Shown here: positions 31,137-39,276 of the stretch, one piece after another | How the letters are laid out: every line of letters starts with the position of its first letter | Numbering within the stretch: the first letter of the stretch is position 1 | From: Nonomuraea purpurea | GTDB taxonomy: Bacteria > Actinomycetota > Actinomycetes > Streptosporangiales > Streptosporangiaceae | NCBI RefSeq assembly: GCF_042650645.1 | Contig: NZ_JBHSBI010000004.1 | Location: forward strand, 372,001 to 436,000 | Length of the DNA stretch: 64,000 nucleotides | Direction: 5' to 3' | Notes under the pieces: generated by a model | Database searches by the model: none | Seen by the model: the letters and a program-made list of their open reading frames with translations, nothing else | Told to the model about the DNA's origin: nothing | Translations under genes and position numbers: made by a program

Positions 31137-32581
31137 GGCTCGGGTACGCCGTTCAGCTTGGCCCACGAGCGTGCCATGGCGATGCGCTCGGGGCTGGACG
31201 GATGGGAGGCATAGAGCACATATTCCACCTCATCCGGCGACAAGTCGGAAATATTGGTGACTGCCAGGCGTTTCTGCATCGCGACGAACGTGGCCGGGTC
31301 CCTGGTGAGGTCGAGGGCGTGCAGGTCGGCCCTGGCCTCGATGTTGCGGCTGATCAGGTTCTGGGCGGGGCCCAGGAGGAGCGAGCCGAACGTCATCAGG
31401 CCCATGACCGCGCCGACCGCGCGGGGGTCGGTGATGGAGGTGACGCCGGTGCGCCGCCGTACCGCTCCGAACACCACGAACAGCGCGATCGCGCCGAACG
31501 CGGCGCCCAGGGCGCCGACGAGCGTGCCGTACAGGACGTCGTTGTCCTTGGCGTGGCCGAGCTCGTGGGCCACGACCAGCTCGACCTCCTGCTGCGGGGC
31601 CTTGAGCAGCGTGTCGTAGACGACGATGCGGCGCGTGGCGCCGAAGCCGGACACGTACGCGTTGAGCGCCGTCGTCCTGCGTGAGGCGTCGGCGACCAGC
31701 ACGTCCTCGACCGGCACACCGTCACGTTCCGCCATGGCCAGCAGGTTCGTGCGCAGCGGGCCCTGCCGCATCGTGGTGAAGTCGTTGAACAGCGGCTCGA
31801 ACACCACCGGGTAGATGAACGAGGTCGCCACCGTCAGCACGAACGCGCCGATCGCCGCCGGGATCCACCAGCGCCTGACCTTGCGGGCCAGCGCCACGAG
31901 CGCGAGCAGCATGACGGCGAGCAGGAACGCCTCCACGCCCAGGTTCTTCAGCCTGTCGCCGGTCCAGCTCCCCCAGTCCTGGATGGACAGGCCGTAGTCG
32001 CGCAGGATGGTCTCGAACCAGATGCCCAGCGGCCACCTGACCGCCTCGACGATCGCGGTGATGACGACGACGCCGAGCATCACCCGTACCCACCAGGGGC
32101 CTTTGAGGCGGCCCAGCACCTTCGCACCGAACGGGGTGGCCACCAGCAGGCCGGCGAAGATGATCGTGAGGCCCAGCGACAGGTAGCTCGGCAGGCTCGT
32201 GGCCGCGTCGAACGCCTGCGCCCTGGCGATCTGGGCGGCGGTGAAGTCGCGCGCCGGATCGGGCGGGCCCGACGCCAGCACCCTCCATGGGGTGGTGAAG
32301 CCCGCCACGGCCACGATGACCAGGCCGAGCAGCACCAGCGCGATCCCGGCCTGGCGCCGCAACCGGCTCTCGCCGCTGCCGTCGGCCGCCGGGCGGCCCT
32401 TGGCGTCCTCGCCGTCCTGGCCGTCGATCCGTTCCTCCACGCGCACACCGCCTTCCACGGCCGTCCCCGATCGAATCCCGTCATCCGGGTGTGTCATCGG
32501 AACGGTGGGTTCGTCGGCGGCCGTCGCGGCCTCGCCGTCACCCGCCTGCGACGCGTCGTCGGTGTCTCGCCGTTCGCTCAT
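31133..32581 (-). CDS. M48-family (Ste24/CAAX-protease-like) membrane metalloprotease
   Basis: A 482-residue polytopic zinc protease. An acidic cytoplasmic N-terminus (~70 residues) precedes helices beginning AGIALVLLGLVIVAVAGF. The zinc site is VVAHELGHAKDND with the third ligand in NIEARADLHALDL. It resembles Ste24/CAAX prenyl protease 1, but bacteria lack prenylated CAAX proteins, so it more likely degrades membrane proteins as HtpX does. The ATG at 32581 follows GGGGAGG. It is the upstream partner of the pimB' gene (stop/start overlap) and follows the gluzincin gene by 10 bases, so all three may be co-transcribed. Confidence 0.9.
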   Translation of the reverse strand: MSERRDTDDASQAGDGEAATAADEPTVPMTHPDDGIRSGTAVEGGVRVEERIDGQDGEDAKGRPAADGSGESRLRRQAGIALVLLGLVIVAVAGFTTPWRVLASGPPDPARDFTAAQIARAQAFDAATSLPSYLSLGLTIIFAGLLVATPFGAKVLGRLKGPWWVRVMLGVVVITAIVEAVRWPLGIWFETILRDYGLSIQDWGSWTGDRLKNLGVEAFLLAVMLLALVALARKVRRWWIPAAIGAFVLTVATSFIYPVVFEPLFNDFTTMRQGPLRTNLLAMAERDGVPVEDVLVADASRRTTALNAYVSGFGATRRIVVYDTLLKAPQQEVELVVAHELGHAKDNDVLYGTLVGALGAAFGAIALFVVFGAVRRRTGVTSITDPRAVGAVMGLMTFGSLLLGPAQNLISRNIEARADLHALDLTRDPATFVAMQKRLAVTNISDLSPDEVEYVLYASHPSSPERIAMARSWAKLNGVPEP

Positions 32582-32591
32582 CTGCCTCCCC

Positions 32592-33425
32592 TTACCCGAG
32601 CTGCTCCCGCACGTAGTCGCGCCACCGTGCCGTCAGTGTGGCGACGGAGAGCCCCAGCGCGGCGAGTGCCTGATCTACGCCGACCGCCCTGGCATCACGG
32701 TAGAGCCTCACCAGGGTCCCCTCACCGAAGCGGTGAGCCAGGAAGCGACACGCCATCCATGCCTCCTGGTACGCCCGCGCGAGCCGCACGGGGTCACGCC
32801 CGTCAGCCGCAAAAGCAGCAGGTCCGGGCAATTCTCTCGGCAGCCGCCCGCTCCGCACCTCGGCGGCCAGCTCTGCGGCGGCCACCTTCACCGGCAACCC
32901 GGACTCGCGATAACCGACGTAGTCGGCCACCCCTTCGTAGAGCCAGACCGGAAGCCGTTCGGTGCCGGCCACGACATGGGTCAGCTCATGAGCGAGCACG
33001 ACGTCCTTCCCGACGGAGCTGAGCCGGCCGAAGTACTCGGGCACGACGATCACCCGCCCGCCGTCGGCCACCGCGGCCAGCCCGTCGACCCGCCCCACCC
33101 CCGCCAGCCCTGCCGCCTCCTCGGCGGAGGCCGGAACCACGACGACCGCGCGCACGGGACCACCGAACACCGCGGCAACCCGCCGCCCGGCCAAATCGGC
33201 CCGCCGCGCCAAATCATCAAGCGAACCACGCCGCCGCCCAACGACAACGGAATTCCGGCCACGGACAACAACATGACCATCGCCCCGAAGACCACCCACT
33301 TCGGCAGGAAGAACCGGGGATTCAGGAATCGGGGAACCCGCGGGAACGACGAGAAGCAGGAGGCAGACCACCGCCGCTCGTCGACTCACCTGCTCGGACA
33401 CGCTGCCCGATCGTAGTCGGCCCAC
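32592..33425 (-). CDS. Secreted gluzincin-like metalloprotease (MA clan)
   Basis: A protein of up to 277 residues with an N-terminal export signal (RRAAVVCLLLLVVPAGSP). The zinc motif is VVLAHELTHVVAG at about residue 145-157. The following YEGVADYVGYRE supplies the third ligand Glu, the arrangement of MA-clan peptidases. The N-terminal third has a Val-rich propeptide-like stretch. The substrate is unknown. The start is GTG 33425, or GTG 33401 (VSEQVSRRAAVV), which gives a neater signal peptide. It is probably the first gene of a unit with the M48 protease and pimB'. Confidence 0.78.
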   Translation of the reverse strand: MGRLRSGSVSEQVSRRAAVVCLLLLVVPAGSPIPESPVLPAEVGGLRGDGHVVVRGRNSVVVGRRRGSLDDLARRADLAGRRVAAVFGGPVRAVVVVPASAEEAAGLAGVGRVDGLAAVADGGRVIVVPEYFGRLSSVGKDVVLAHELTHVVAGTERLPVWLYEGVADYVGYRESGLPVKVAAAELAAEVRSGRLPRELPGPAAFAADGRDPVRLARAYQEAWMACRFLAHRFGEGTLVRLYRDARAVGVDQALAALGLSVATLTARWRDYVREQLG

Positions 33426-33581
33426 GGTGGTGAACCACCTGAATGGCCGACATCCGCGGCGTGACGGCGGGCCATGCGTGCGGGTCAGACGGCGTCCCCC
33501 TGGAGGCCCTGAGGCACGTACGGGGGGTGGCGTGCCGTCGGCCTGCCGTACAAGAAGGAAAAGCTCTTGAAGAGAAGAAAA

Positions 33582-33618
33582 GCCCCACCCGAGCGGGGGA
33601 GAATGCTCGGGTGGGGGC
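33582..33618 (-). terminator. Intrinsic terminator of the NlpC/P60 gene
   Basis: The arms GCCCCACCCGAGC (33582-33594) and GCTCGGGTGGGGGC (33605-33618) pair almost perfectly around a 10-base loop. On the minus strand the hairpin is followed by TTTTCTTCTC. It lies two bases beyond the stop codon of the NlpC/P60 gene. Confidence 0.85.
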
Positions 33619-33620
33619 CT

Positions 33621-34208
33621 TCAGACGCCTGGGCGGACGGCGCCGACGAAAGATGACTTGCGCCAGCCGCCCAATTTGTCGATGCGTACCCGTTCGCCCG
33701 TCCGCGGCGAATGGATCATTTTGCCCTTGCCAACGTACATGCCCACATGGCCGAGCCCGCTGAAGAACATCAGGTCGCCCGGGCGGAGGTTCCGCCAGGA
33801 GACCTTGGTTCTGATACGGGCGAACTGGCTGTTCGTCACGCGCGGGAGCTTCACTCCAGCCTTCTTCCAGGCGAACTGGACGAGACCGGAGCAATCAAAC
33901 GAACCAGGTCCTGTGCCTCCGAAACGGTACGGATCACCGAGCTGGTCCTTGGCCACGGCGACGGCCTTGCGTGCCTTGACCTTCTGGCGAGCGATCTTGG
34001 CCGCCTTCTGCGCTGCCACCGTGGCCGTCCTCGAGGTGGTGGCGGTCTTGACCGCCCCCGCCGTCGAGGTTCCGGCCGAATCGCTCCTCGTCGCCGCCTG
34101 AGCCGTGGGGGCGTGGAGGACCAGACCTCCGGCCGCCACGGTCATGGTGAGCGCTACGCCGCTCAGGGCAAAGCGGGACAGACGGGGGTTCTGCAGGGTT
34201 TTAGACAG
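33621..34208 (-). CDS. NlpC/P60 cell-wall endopeptidase
   Basis: A 195-residue secreted peptidoglycan hydrolase. The signal peptide runs from SKTLQNPRLSRFALSGVALT to the AQA-A cleavage site. A short basic helical linker leads to the NlpC/P60 domain with catalytic Cys in SFDCSGLVQFAWKKAG and His in GLGHVGMYVG, then MIHSPRTGERV. It cleaves cell-wall stem peptides during growth or resuscitation. The first ATG (34145) would remove half the signal peptide. The full signal starts at a CTG (34208) lying five bases after GAGGAG, so I place the start there. It is controlled by the ydaO/c-di-AMP riboswitch just upstream and ended by a strong terminator, and matches Rv2190c in position. Confidence 0.87.
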   Translation of the reverse strand: MSKTLQNPRLSRFALSGVALTMTVAAGGLVLHAPTAQAATRSDSAGTSTAGAVKTATTSRTATVAAQKAAKIARQKVKARKAVAVAKDQLGDPYRFGGTGPGSFDCSGLVQFAWKKAGVKLPRVTNSQFARIRTKVSWRNLRPGDLMFFSGLGHVGMYVGKGKMIHSPRTGERVRIDKLGGWRKSSFVGAVRPGV

Positions 34209-34224
34209 GATTTCTCCTCATGTC

Positions 34225-34385
34225 TTCCACGAACGCCTACCGGGTTAGCTGACGGATTCGGGCCTGGAAGTCGCCCTACGGCGCGGTGTTCGCGCCGATT
34301 CACCCCTGATCCCTGGGGAAATCGGGATCGCTGGGTCCCCGGCTCCGTGCCTCCTGGCTGCACGGATTCGGCAGGTCAGCCCGCT
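34225..34385 (-). ncRNA. ydaO-yuaA (c-di-AMP) riboswitch
   Basis: The 5' leader of the NlpC/P60 mRNA carries the hallmark blocks of the ydaO class, read on the minus strand. These are CCGAATCCGTGCAGCC followed by GGGGACCCA, then GGGGTGAATC (34297-34306), AGGGCGACTTCCAGG, CCGTCAGCTAACC (34243-34255) and GTAGGCG (34234-34240). This RNA binds cyclic di-AMP and switches off cell-wall hydrolase genes in actinobacteria. A TTGACA hexamer at 34544-34549 (minus strand) could be the -35 of its promoter. The exact ends are estimated from memory of the consensus. Confidence 0.92.
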
Positions 34386-34672
34386 GATCGAGGGTGCTAC
34401 TCCTGGGATGTTCAGCGGGTGACCGGCGGATCTTTATCTGTCTCGCATCGGGGGACCGATGCCGGCTCGCGGCGTCATGGCTTGTCGCCGCGACGCCAGA
34501 AGCTACGCCGACGGGTCACGAATCGGCAAAGCGGGACACGTCTTGTCAAGATCAGATAAAGGGTGGAGTCAGATGGGAAATCCCTGCTGGAGCCCCAGGC
34601 TCCGTTATGGAAATGTGACCCTACTCACACTTCCGCCAGAGGGGGCATGTCAGGTCCTTTTTGCCCCTTTTG
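34386..34672. other. Promoter and upstream region of the riboswitch
   Basis: 287 bp between the riboswitch and the stop of the convergent-side methyltransferase gene. It must hold the NlpC promoter. I see a 9-bp inverted repeat (CTTTATCTG 34432-34440, CAGATAAAG 34553-34561) 112 bp apart and a hairpin-prone GC-rich middle, but no gene. Confidence 0.5.
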
Positions 34673-35425
34673 TCACACTTGTCGCGCCACCAACCTGAAC
34701 CCCGTGGGCGGGAGCGTTCCCGAGGCGATTCGCCCGCGTTCGATGCGCCAGAGGCCGTTCACAAGCTCAGTGCTGCCATTTGTCAGCTTTCCCGCGATAT
34801 ATCGCGACAAGTACGGTTCTCGCCGTAGGTCTGCTCCTTCGAACCGATCCTTGATCGCGGCCAGCATGTCGGCGGCCGGAGTGTGATCCACGTGCGCCTC
34901 CCGCCACCGGGCGACGGGGTCGTCCACGGCCTCGCCAGGAAAATCCGCCAGTCCGGCGGCGGCCAGCAACGATCCCACATCGTAGAACCACGCGGCCGCC
35001 GCCGAGTCCGCCCAGTCCCACGCGAACTCGTCCACCGCCAGCGTCCCACCCCTCTTGAGCAGGGCGGACACGCCTTCCAGCACGGCGTCCAGCGGGTGCA
35101 TGTGATGCAGTGACAGCGACATGACGATCGCGTCGAAAGGCGCGTCATAGTAGTGGGCAAGATCGGCCTGCCGTGCGGGCACCCCCGCCGCCCTGGCCGC
35201 CTCCACCGCCTGCGCCGAGACGTCGATCGCCGTCACGTCATGGCCGCGTCTCAGCAGCTCGGCGGCCAGTTCGCCGCGCCCGCACCCGGCGTCGAGCACC
35301 CGCAGCGGCCCGCCGGGCAGAGCCTCGTCCAGCCAGGCGGACTGGTGGTTGTCCATCGTCTCCATGCGATCGAGGATGGCCGGATGGAGGTATGAGCACC
35401 ACTGCGGGTTCGGCATGCCATCCAT
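34673..35425 (-). CDS. Class I SAM-dependent methyltransferase
   Basis: A 250-residue methyltransferase. Motif I is RVLDAGCGRGELAAELLRRG, followed by VTAIDVSAQAVEAAR (motif II acidic residue). Motif IV is FDAIVMSLSLHHMHPLD and motif VI is LLKRGGTLAVDEF. The fold is the UbiE/Methyltransf_11 type and the substrate is not predictable. The ATG at 35425 (MDGMPNP) is preferred; MPNPQW at 35416 is possible. It is divergent from the LysR gene with 11 bp between starts, so the LysR product is its likely regulator. Confidence 0.88.
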   Translation of the reverse strand: MDGMPNPQWCSYLHPAILDRMETMDNHQSAWLDEALPGGPLRVLDAGCGRGELAAELLRRGHDVTAIDVSAQAVEAARAAGVPARQADLAHYYDAPFDAIVMSLSLHHMHPLDAVLEGVSALLKRGGTLAVDEFAWDWADSAAAAWFYDVGSLLAAAGLADFPGEAVDDPVARWREAHVDHTPAADMLAAIKDRFEGADLRREPYLSRYIAGKLTNGSTELVNGLWRIERGRIASGTLPPTGFRLVARQV

Positions 35426-35436
35426 AAGCTGAACGC

Positions 35437-36513
35437 ATGCTTGAAGTGTGGTCTTTGAGGGTGTTGGTGGAAGTGGGGCGGCTGGGGTCGTTCTCGGCCG
35501 CGGCGCAGGAACTGTCGATGACGCAGCCGGCCGTCTCACGCCAGATCGCCGCACTGGAGCGGCACACCGGCGTGCGGCTGTTCGAACGGCTGCCGCGCGG
35601 CGTGCGGCCCACGGACGCCGGCACGGCCGCGCTGGAGCAGGCCGGGGAGGTGCTGCGGGGGATGCGGCTGTTCGAGACCCGGCTGCGGGCCTTCGCCACG
35701 GCCTCGGCCGGGCGGGTCCGGGTCTCGGCCTTCCCCAGCGCGGCCACCCGCTACCTCCCCGAGCGCTTCCGCGCCTTCACCGCCCGCCATCCCGCGGTGG
35801 AACTGTCGCTGAGGGTGTGGTCCGGGGAGCACGACCCGTGCGCGGCCGTCCTGGACGGAGAGGTCGACGTGGCACTCCTGACCTCCTGGGACGTGGCGGG
35901 GGCAGGAGCCGTCACGCTGACACCGCTGTGCGAGGACGAACTCTTCGTGGCGCTGCCGGCCGGACACCACCTGGCCGGCGAAAACAGGACGGCCGAAAGG
36001 GACAGGGCGGCCGAAGGGAATTCGCCGGCGGGGGAAGATCCGGTGACCGACGATGCCCTGGGCCCAATGGCCGGAGGGCACTCGGTGGCGGGAGAAGACC
36101 AAGCGGCCCAGCGAAACCCGGGAGCGGGAAAGGACCCGGAGGTCGTCAGGGACCGGCCGGTGGGAGGGGATCGGGTGCGGCTGCGGGATCTCGCGGGGGA
36201 CCCGTGGATCGACGGCACCCACCCGGACTGCCTCGGCCCCATTTCGGCGCTCACGGGAGCGTTGGGAGGTCCGCCCAGGATCAGCCACGTCTGCGATGAC
36301 TGGACCGGGCGTCAGGGTCTGGTGGCCGCAGGGGTTGGGGTGATGCTCTATCCGTCGATCGCGGGCGTCTCAACCGTCCGGCCGGACATCCGCCTCCTGC
36401 GTCCCTCCCCTCCGCTCCCGCCTCGCCGCATCCTCGCCGCCACCTTCCCCGCCGACAGCCGCCCACCTGCCGTCTCCGCCTTCCTGACCTTCTTGACACC
36501 TCCGGCAACCTGA
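35437..36513 (+). CDS. LysR-family regulator with repeat insertion in its sensor domain
   Basis: A 358-residue regulator, about 60 longer than the usual ~295. The N-terminal HTH is canonical (LGSFSAAAQELSMTQPAVSR; ALERHTGVRLFERLPRGVRP). The periplasmic-binding-like sensor begins normally (VRVSAFPSAATRYLPERF). At residue 180, after ALPAGHHLAG, it is interrupted by ~65 residues of degenerate hexapeptides, and then resumes with RVRLRDLAGDPWIDG. The insert is polar and probably a surface loop. It is divergent from the methyltransferase gene with only 11 bp between starts, so it likely represses or activates both. Confidence 0.9.
   Translation: MLEVWSLRVLVEVGRLGSFSAAAQELSMTQPAVSRQIAALERHTGVRLFERLPRGVRPTDAGTAALEQAGEVLRGMRLFETRLRAFATASAGRVRVSAFPSAATRYLPERFRAFTARHPAVELSLRVWSGEHDPCAAVLDGEVDVALLTSWDVAGAGAVTLTPLCEDELFVALPAGHHLAGENRTAERDRAAEGNSPAGEDPVTDDALGPMAGGHSVAGEDQAAQRNPGAGKDPEVVRDRPVGGDRVRLRDLAGDPWIDGTHPDCLGPISALTGALGGPPRISHVCDDWTGRQGLVAAGVGVMLYPSIAGVSTVRPDIRLLRPSPPLPPRRILAATFPADSRPPAVSAFLTFLTPPAT
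35977..36171 (+). repeat. In-frame ~18-bp degenerate repeats in the lysR gene
   Basis: The 195 bp encode a run of hexapeptide-like units such as GENRTA, ERDRAA, EGNSPA, GEDPVT, GEDQAA and QRNPGA, interrupted in the middle. The base pattern is purine-rich (GGGAAAGG/GAAGAT words), unlike the gene on either side. It resembles the hexapeptide repeat in the MerR gene at 10.5 kb in period but not in sequence. Confidence 0.65.
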
Positions 36514-36747
36514 CCCCACACCCAGCCCGCTCTGAAACGCCCTGCCGCAAGCGCTCCGCCGCACGCCGGCCCGGCATCCGAAAACGCGGGACCGTCCGTA
36601 GCGCTACCGATCGTGGCGAAGGACCTAAAGGCCAGCCGAAAAGCCGTCGGCCCCATGGTGGGAAGCCCAGGTCGTAGGGGTGACCGAAAAGCCGAGTGGG
36701 GGCAACCGAAAGAGAGCGTCAGGGGTAAAACCCCCTCAGAGCAATTC
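36514..36747. other. Convergent intergenic region with repeated CCGAAAAGCCG and a hairpin
   Basis: 234 bp between the lysR and NYN stops. CCGAAAAGCCG occurs at 36636-36646 and again at 36684-36694, 48 bp apart, with a partial third copy at 36706. A small hairpin (AGGGG, loop TAAAAC, CCCCT; 36721-36736) next to the NYN stop can serve as terminator. No open frame is convincing. It could be a structured RNA or just convergent terminators. Confidence 0.45.
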
Positions 36748-38070
36748 CTAGGCCCTGCCGAGCCTGCGCAACAGCAGGCCGGACGGAACGGGTCTGGCTC
36801 CCATCCGCCGTACGGACTCGGCCACCTCGCGATCGGACGACACCACCGCGATGGCCCTGCCGGGCGGCTCAGCCCTGACGAGCTGCCGGATGAGGTCGTC
36901 GGCTATCTCCCCCGGCTCGCTGAACAGCACCCGCACCCCGCGGGGCGCCACCACCTGCACCGGGGCGTTCAGTTCGGCGCCGTCGAACACCACGGTCACC
37001 TCGACCCTGGTCTGCGCCACCAGCCCACCGAGCCCGGTCATCAGCCGGGTGCGCTGGTCGGCCAGCGTGAGCGTGCCGTAGCCGGTCTTGGTGACGTTGT
37101 AGCCGTCGATGATCAGGTGGACCTGCGGCAGCGCGAGGAGCTGGTCGAGGAGCTGCGGGTCGTCGTCGGCGAGCGCTCGCGCGGGCACCCCGCGCACGCC
37201 CGGCCGTTCGCCGGTGACCGCGGCGACCGAGTCGGCAGGGCGGCTGATCATCGTGGGGAGGGCAAGCTCTCTGCGCAGCCCCGCGGAGGCGTCCTGCAGC
37301 GCGTCGAGCAGCACCCTGATGCGGGCGTCCTCGATGCTCCTGCCCTCGCGGGCGGCCTGGCGCGAGGCCTGGAGCTGTTTCTCCACATCGGCCAGCCGCT
37401 CACGCAGCCGCCGCAGCTCGGCCTCCCCCGCGCTGCCCGCGGCCGAGGCGGCCGAACGGGCCTCGTCGGCGGTGCGCTCCATCTCCTCGGCACGCCGGGC
37501 CGCGGCCTTGGCGCGTTCGCGGGCCTCGTGGAGCTTGCGGCGAAGGTCGGAGTTCTCGGCTCGGGCGGTCTTGATCTGCTCCCGCAGCCGCTCGCCCTCC
37601 TCCTTGGCGGCGTTCTTCTGCGCGGCGAGCTGTTCGCGCAGCCGAGTCACCACCTCCTCGCGCTCGGACCCCTCGGCGGCGACCGCCGACTGCTCCAGGT
37701 CCATACGGGCCGCCTCGATCATCTCGGCCCAGCCCGGCGGCCTGGTGAGGTAGGCGGCCGCGGCCACGAGGACGGGGTCGGCTGCCGGGGGGACGTTCCC
37801 CTCGGCCAGCGACGCGACCAGCTCGGGCCATCCGGCGGCCACCGACTCGGCGACCAGTTCGCGAAATTTCTTGTCGTTCTCGAGTTGGGCGGCGATCGGC
37901 GCGCTGCCGAGTTTGGCCCGTTTGCGCGGGTCGAACTTGGCGATGCCGCGCAGTGGCGGCGGCACGGAGACAGCGGGCATCGTCCCGAGGACCTGGGCGG
38001 CCAGGTCGACGACGTTGAGCCGCACCTGTTCAGGAAGCGGGCGAGACAGGCCTTCACCCGCTGAACTCAT
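36748..38070 (-). CDS. NYN-domain RNA-binding/nuclease-like protein with coiled coil
   Basis: A 440-residue cytoplasmic protein. Residues ~1-135 form an N-terminal helical domain, and ~140-245 a long charged coiled coil (KEEGERLREQIKTARAENSD; RKLHEARERAKAAARRAEEM). The C-terminal ~160 residues are a YacP-like NYN (PIN-fold) domain with LIIDGYNVTKTGYG, VVFDGAEL and VVSSDREVAESVR, the acidic residues that bind metal in RNA-processing nucleases. It probably acts in rRNA or tRNA processing. The ATG at 38070 is chosen over an upstream TTG at 38106. It is divergent from the phosphotransferase gene. Confidence 0.9.
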   Translation of the reverse strand: MSSAGEGLSRPLPEQVRLNVVDLAAQVLGTMPAVSVPPPLRGIAKFDPRKRAKLGSAPIAAQLENDKKFRELVAESVAAGWPELVASLAEGNVPPAADPVLVAAAAYLTRPPGWAEMIEAARMDLEQSAVAAEGSEREEVVTRLREQLAAQKNAAKEEGERLREQIKTARAENSDLRRKLHEARERAKAAARRAEEMERTADEARSAASAAGSAGEAELRRLRERLADVEKQLQASRQAAREGRSIEDARIRVLLDALQDASAGLRRELALPTMISRPADSVAAVTGERPGVRGVPARALADDDPQLLDQLLALPQVHLIIDGYNVTKTGYGTLTLADQRTRLMTGLGGLVAQTRVEVTVVFDGAELNAPVQVVAPRGVRVLFSEPGEIADDLIRQLVRAEPPGRAIAVVSSDREVAESVRRMGARPVPSGLLLRRLGRA

Positions 38071-38214
38071 CCCACTTGTCCCTTCGTGACATGCCCTTTC
38101 AGACAAGGGTACGGCTGTCGCGTACCTGACCGTAACGGCCGCCTGGAACTAGACAAGCGCTTGCTCGGCGATATACGACTGTGCCGGGGCACGCGTTCAC
38201 CCGGGAGGCCCACC

Positions 38215-39276
38215 GTGACGGACGAACTGCGCACCTCCACCCGCGACCTCGTAGAACTGCGGGAAAGGCTGACCGCCTGGCTCAGCGGCAGGGTCGGCGA
38301 GCCCGCTGAGGTGTCCGAAGTGCGCAGGCCGTCCGCCAACGGGTTGTCAAGCGAGACACTGTTTTTCACCGCCACGTGGAGTGACGGGAGAACGCGCTGC
38401 GTAGCAAGGCTCGCACCTGCGGCGGAAGCGGTTCCGGTGTTTCCGTCCTACGATCTGCGGACACAGTTCGAGACCATGCGGCTGGCCAGGGAAAAAGCTG
38501 GGATCCCAGCGCCCAGGGCCCTCTGGTTCGAGCCCGATCCCGGACATCTCGGAACGCCGTTCTTCGTCATGGAGCGCCACGACGGCGACGTGCCGCCGGA
38601 TCTCATGCCGTACACGTTCGAGGGCTGGCTGCACGACGCGGCGTCGCAGGACCGGCGCAGGCTGCAGGACGCCAGCGTGGGCATCATCGCGGCCCTGCAC
38701 CAGGCGGCCTTCACGGCGCGGGAGCTGGCGCCGTACGGGAGCGGCGGGCTGCGGGCGCACGTGGACGGCCAGCGCGCCTACTACGCCTGGGCGCTCGGGA
38801 AAATACGCGTCCCCGTCCTGGAGCGGGCCTTCGACTGGCTGGAGGCGCACTGGCCGCGCGATCCCGGGCCCGACGTCCTGTGCTGGGGCGACGCCAGGAT
38901 CGGGAACCTGATGTTCGAAGACTTCACGCCGGTCGCGGTGCTCGACTGGGAGATGGCCGCGCTGGGCCCGCGCGAGCTCGACCTCTCCTGGATGATCTTC
39001 CTGCACCGCTTCTTCCACGACATCGCGGTCGCCCTGGGCCTTCGCGGCATGCCCGACTTCATGCGCCGCGACGACGTCTGCCGGAAATATCGGGAACTGA
39101 CCGGGTATGAGCCGCGCGACATGGACTTCTACGAGATGTACGCCGCCCTGCGCCACGGCGTCATCATGGCCAGGGTCTGGCTGCGCCGGATCCACTTCGG
39201 CGAGCAGCCCATGCCCGACGACCCCGACGACCTGGTGCTGCACCGCACCACCATCGAGGAACTGCTGACAGGCTGA
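38215..39276 (+). CDS. Phosphotransferase-family (APH/ACAD10-like) protein
   Basis: A 353-residue kinase-fold protein of the aminoglycoside-phosphotransferase superfamily. The catalytic loop is LCWGDARIGNLMFED (Brenner-like, Asp-Ala-Arg in place of H-x-D) and the metal motif is VAVLDWEMAALGPRELDL. PFFVMERHDGDVPPD is the hinge. This subgroup sits beside acyl-CoA dehydrogenases in many actinomycetes and probably phosphorylates a small molecule or hydroxyacyl-CoA rather than an antibiotic. The GTG at 38215 has GGGAGG upstream. Its stop lies directly against the stop of the convergent response-regulator gene with no spacer. Confidence 0.85.
   Translation: MTDELRTSTRDLVELRERLTAWLSGRVGEPAEVSEVRRPSANGLSSETLFFTATWSDGRTRCVARLAPAAEAVPVFPSYDLRTQFETMRLAREKAGIPAPRALWFEPDPGHLGTPFFVMERHDGDVPPDLMPYTFEGWLHDAASQDRRRLQDASVGIIAALHQAAFTARELAPYGSGGLRAHVDGQRAYYAWALGKIRVPVLERAFDWLEAHWPRDPGPDVLCWGDARIGNLMFEDFTPVAVLDWEMAALGPRELDLSWMIFLHRFFHDIAVALGLRGMPDFMRRDDVCRKYRELTGYEPRDMDFYEMYAALRHGVIMARVWLRRIHFGEQPMPDDPDDLVLHRTTIEELLTG

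Noticed and set aside
34432..34561. 9-bp inverted repeat CTTTATCTG...CAGATAAAG upstream of the riboswitch as an operator
   Set aside because: The arms are 112 bp apart and short; chance is not excluded, so it is only mentioned in the region note.
38215..39276. Aminoglycoside-resistance phosphotransferase
   Set aside because: The superfamily is broad, the catalytic loop is the ACAD10-like variant, and no resistance context exists.
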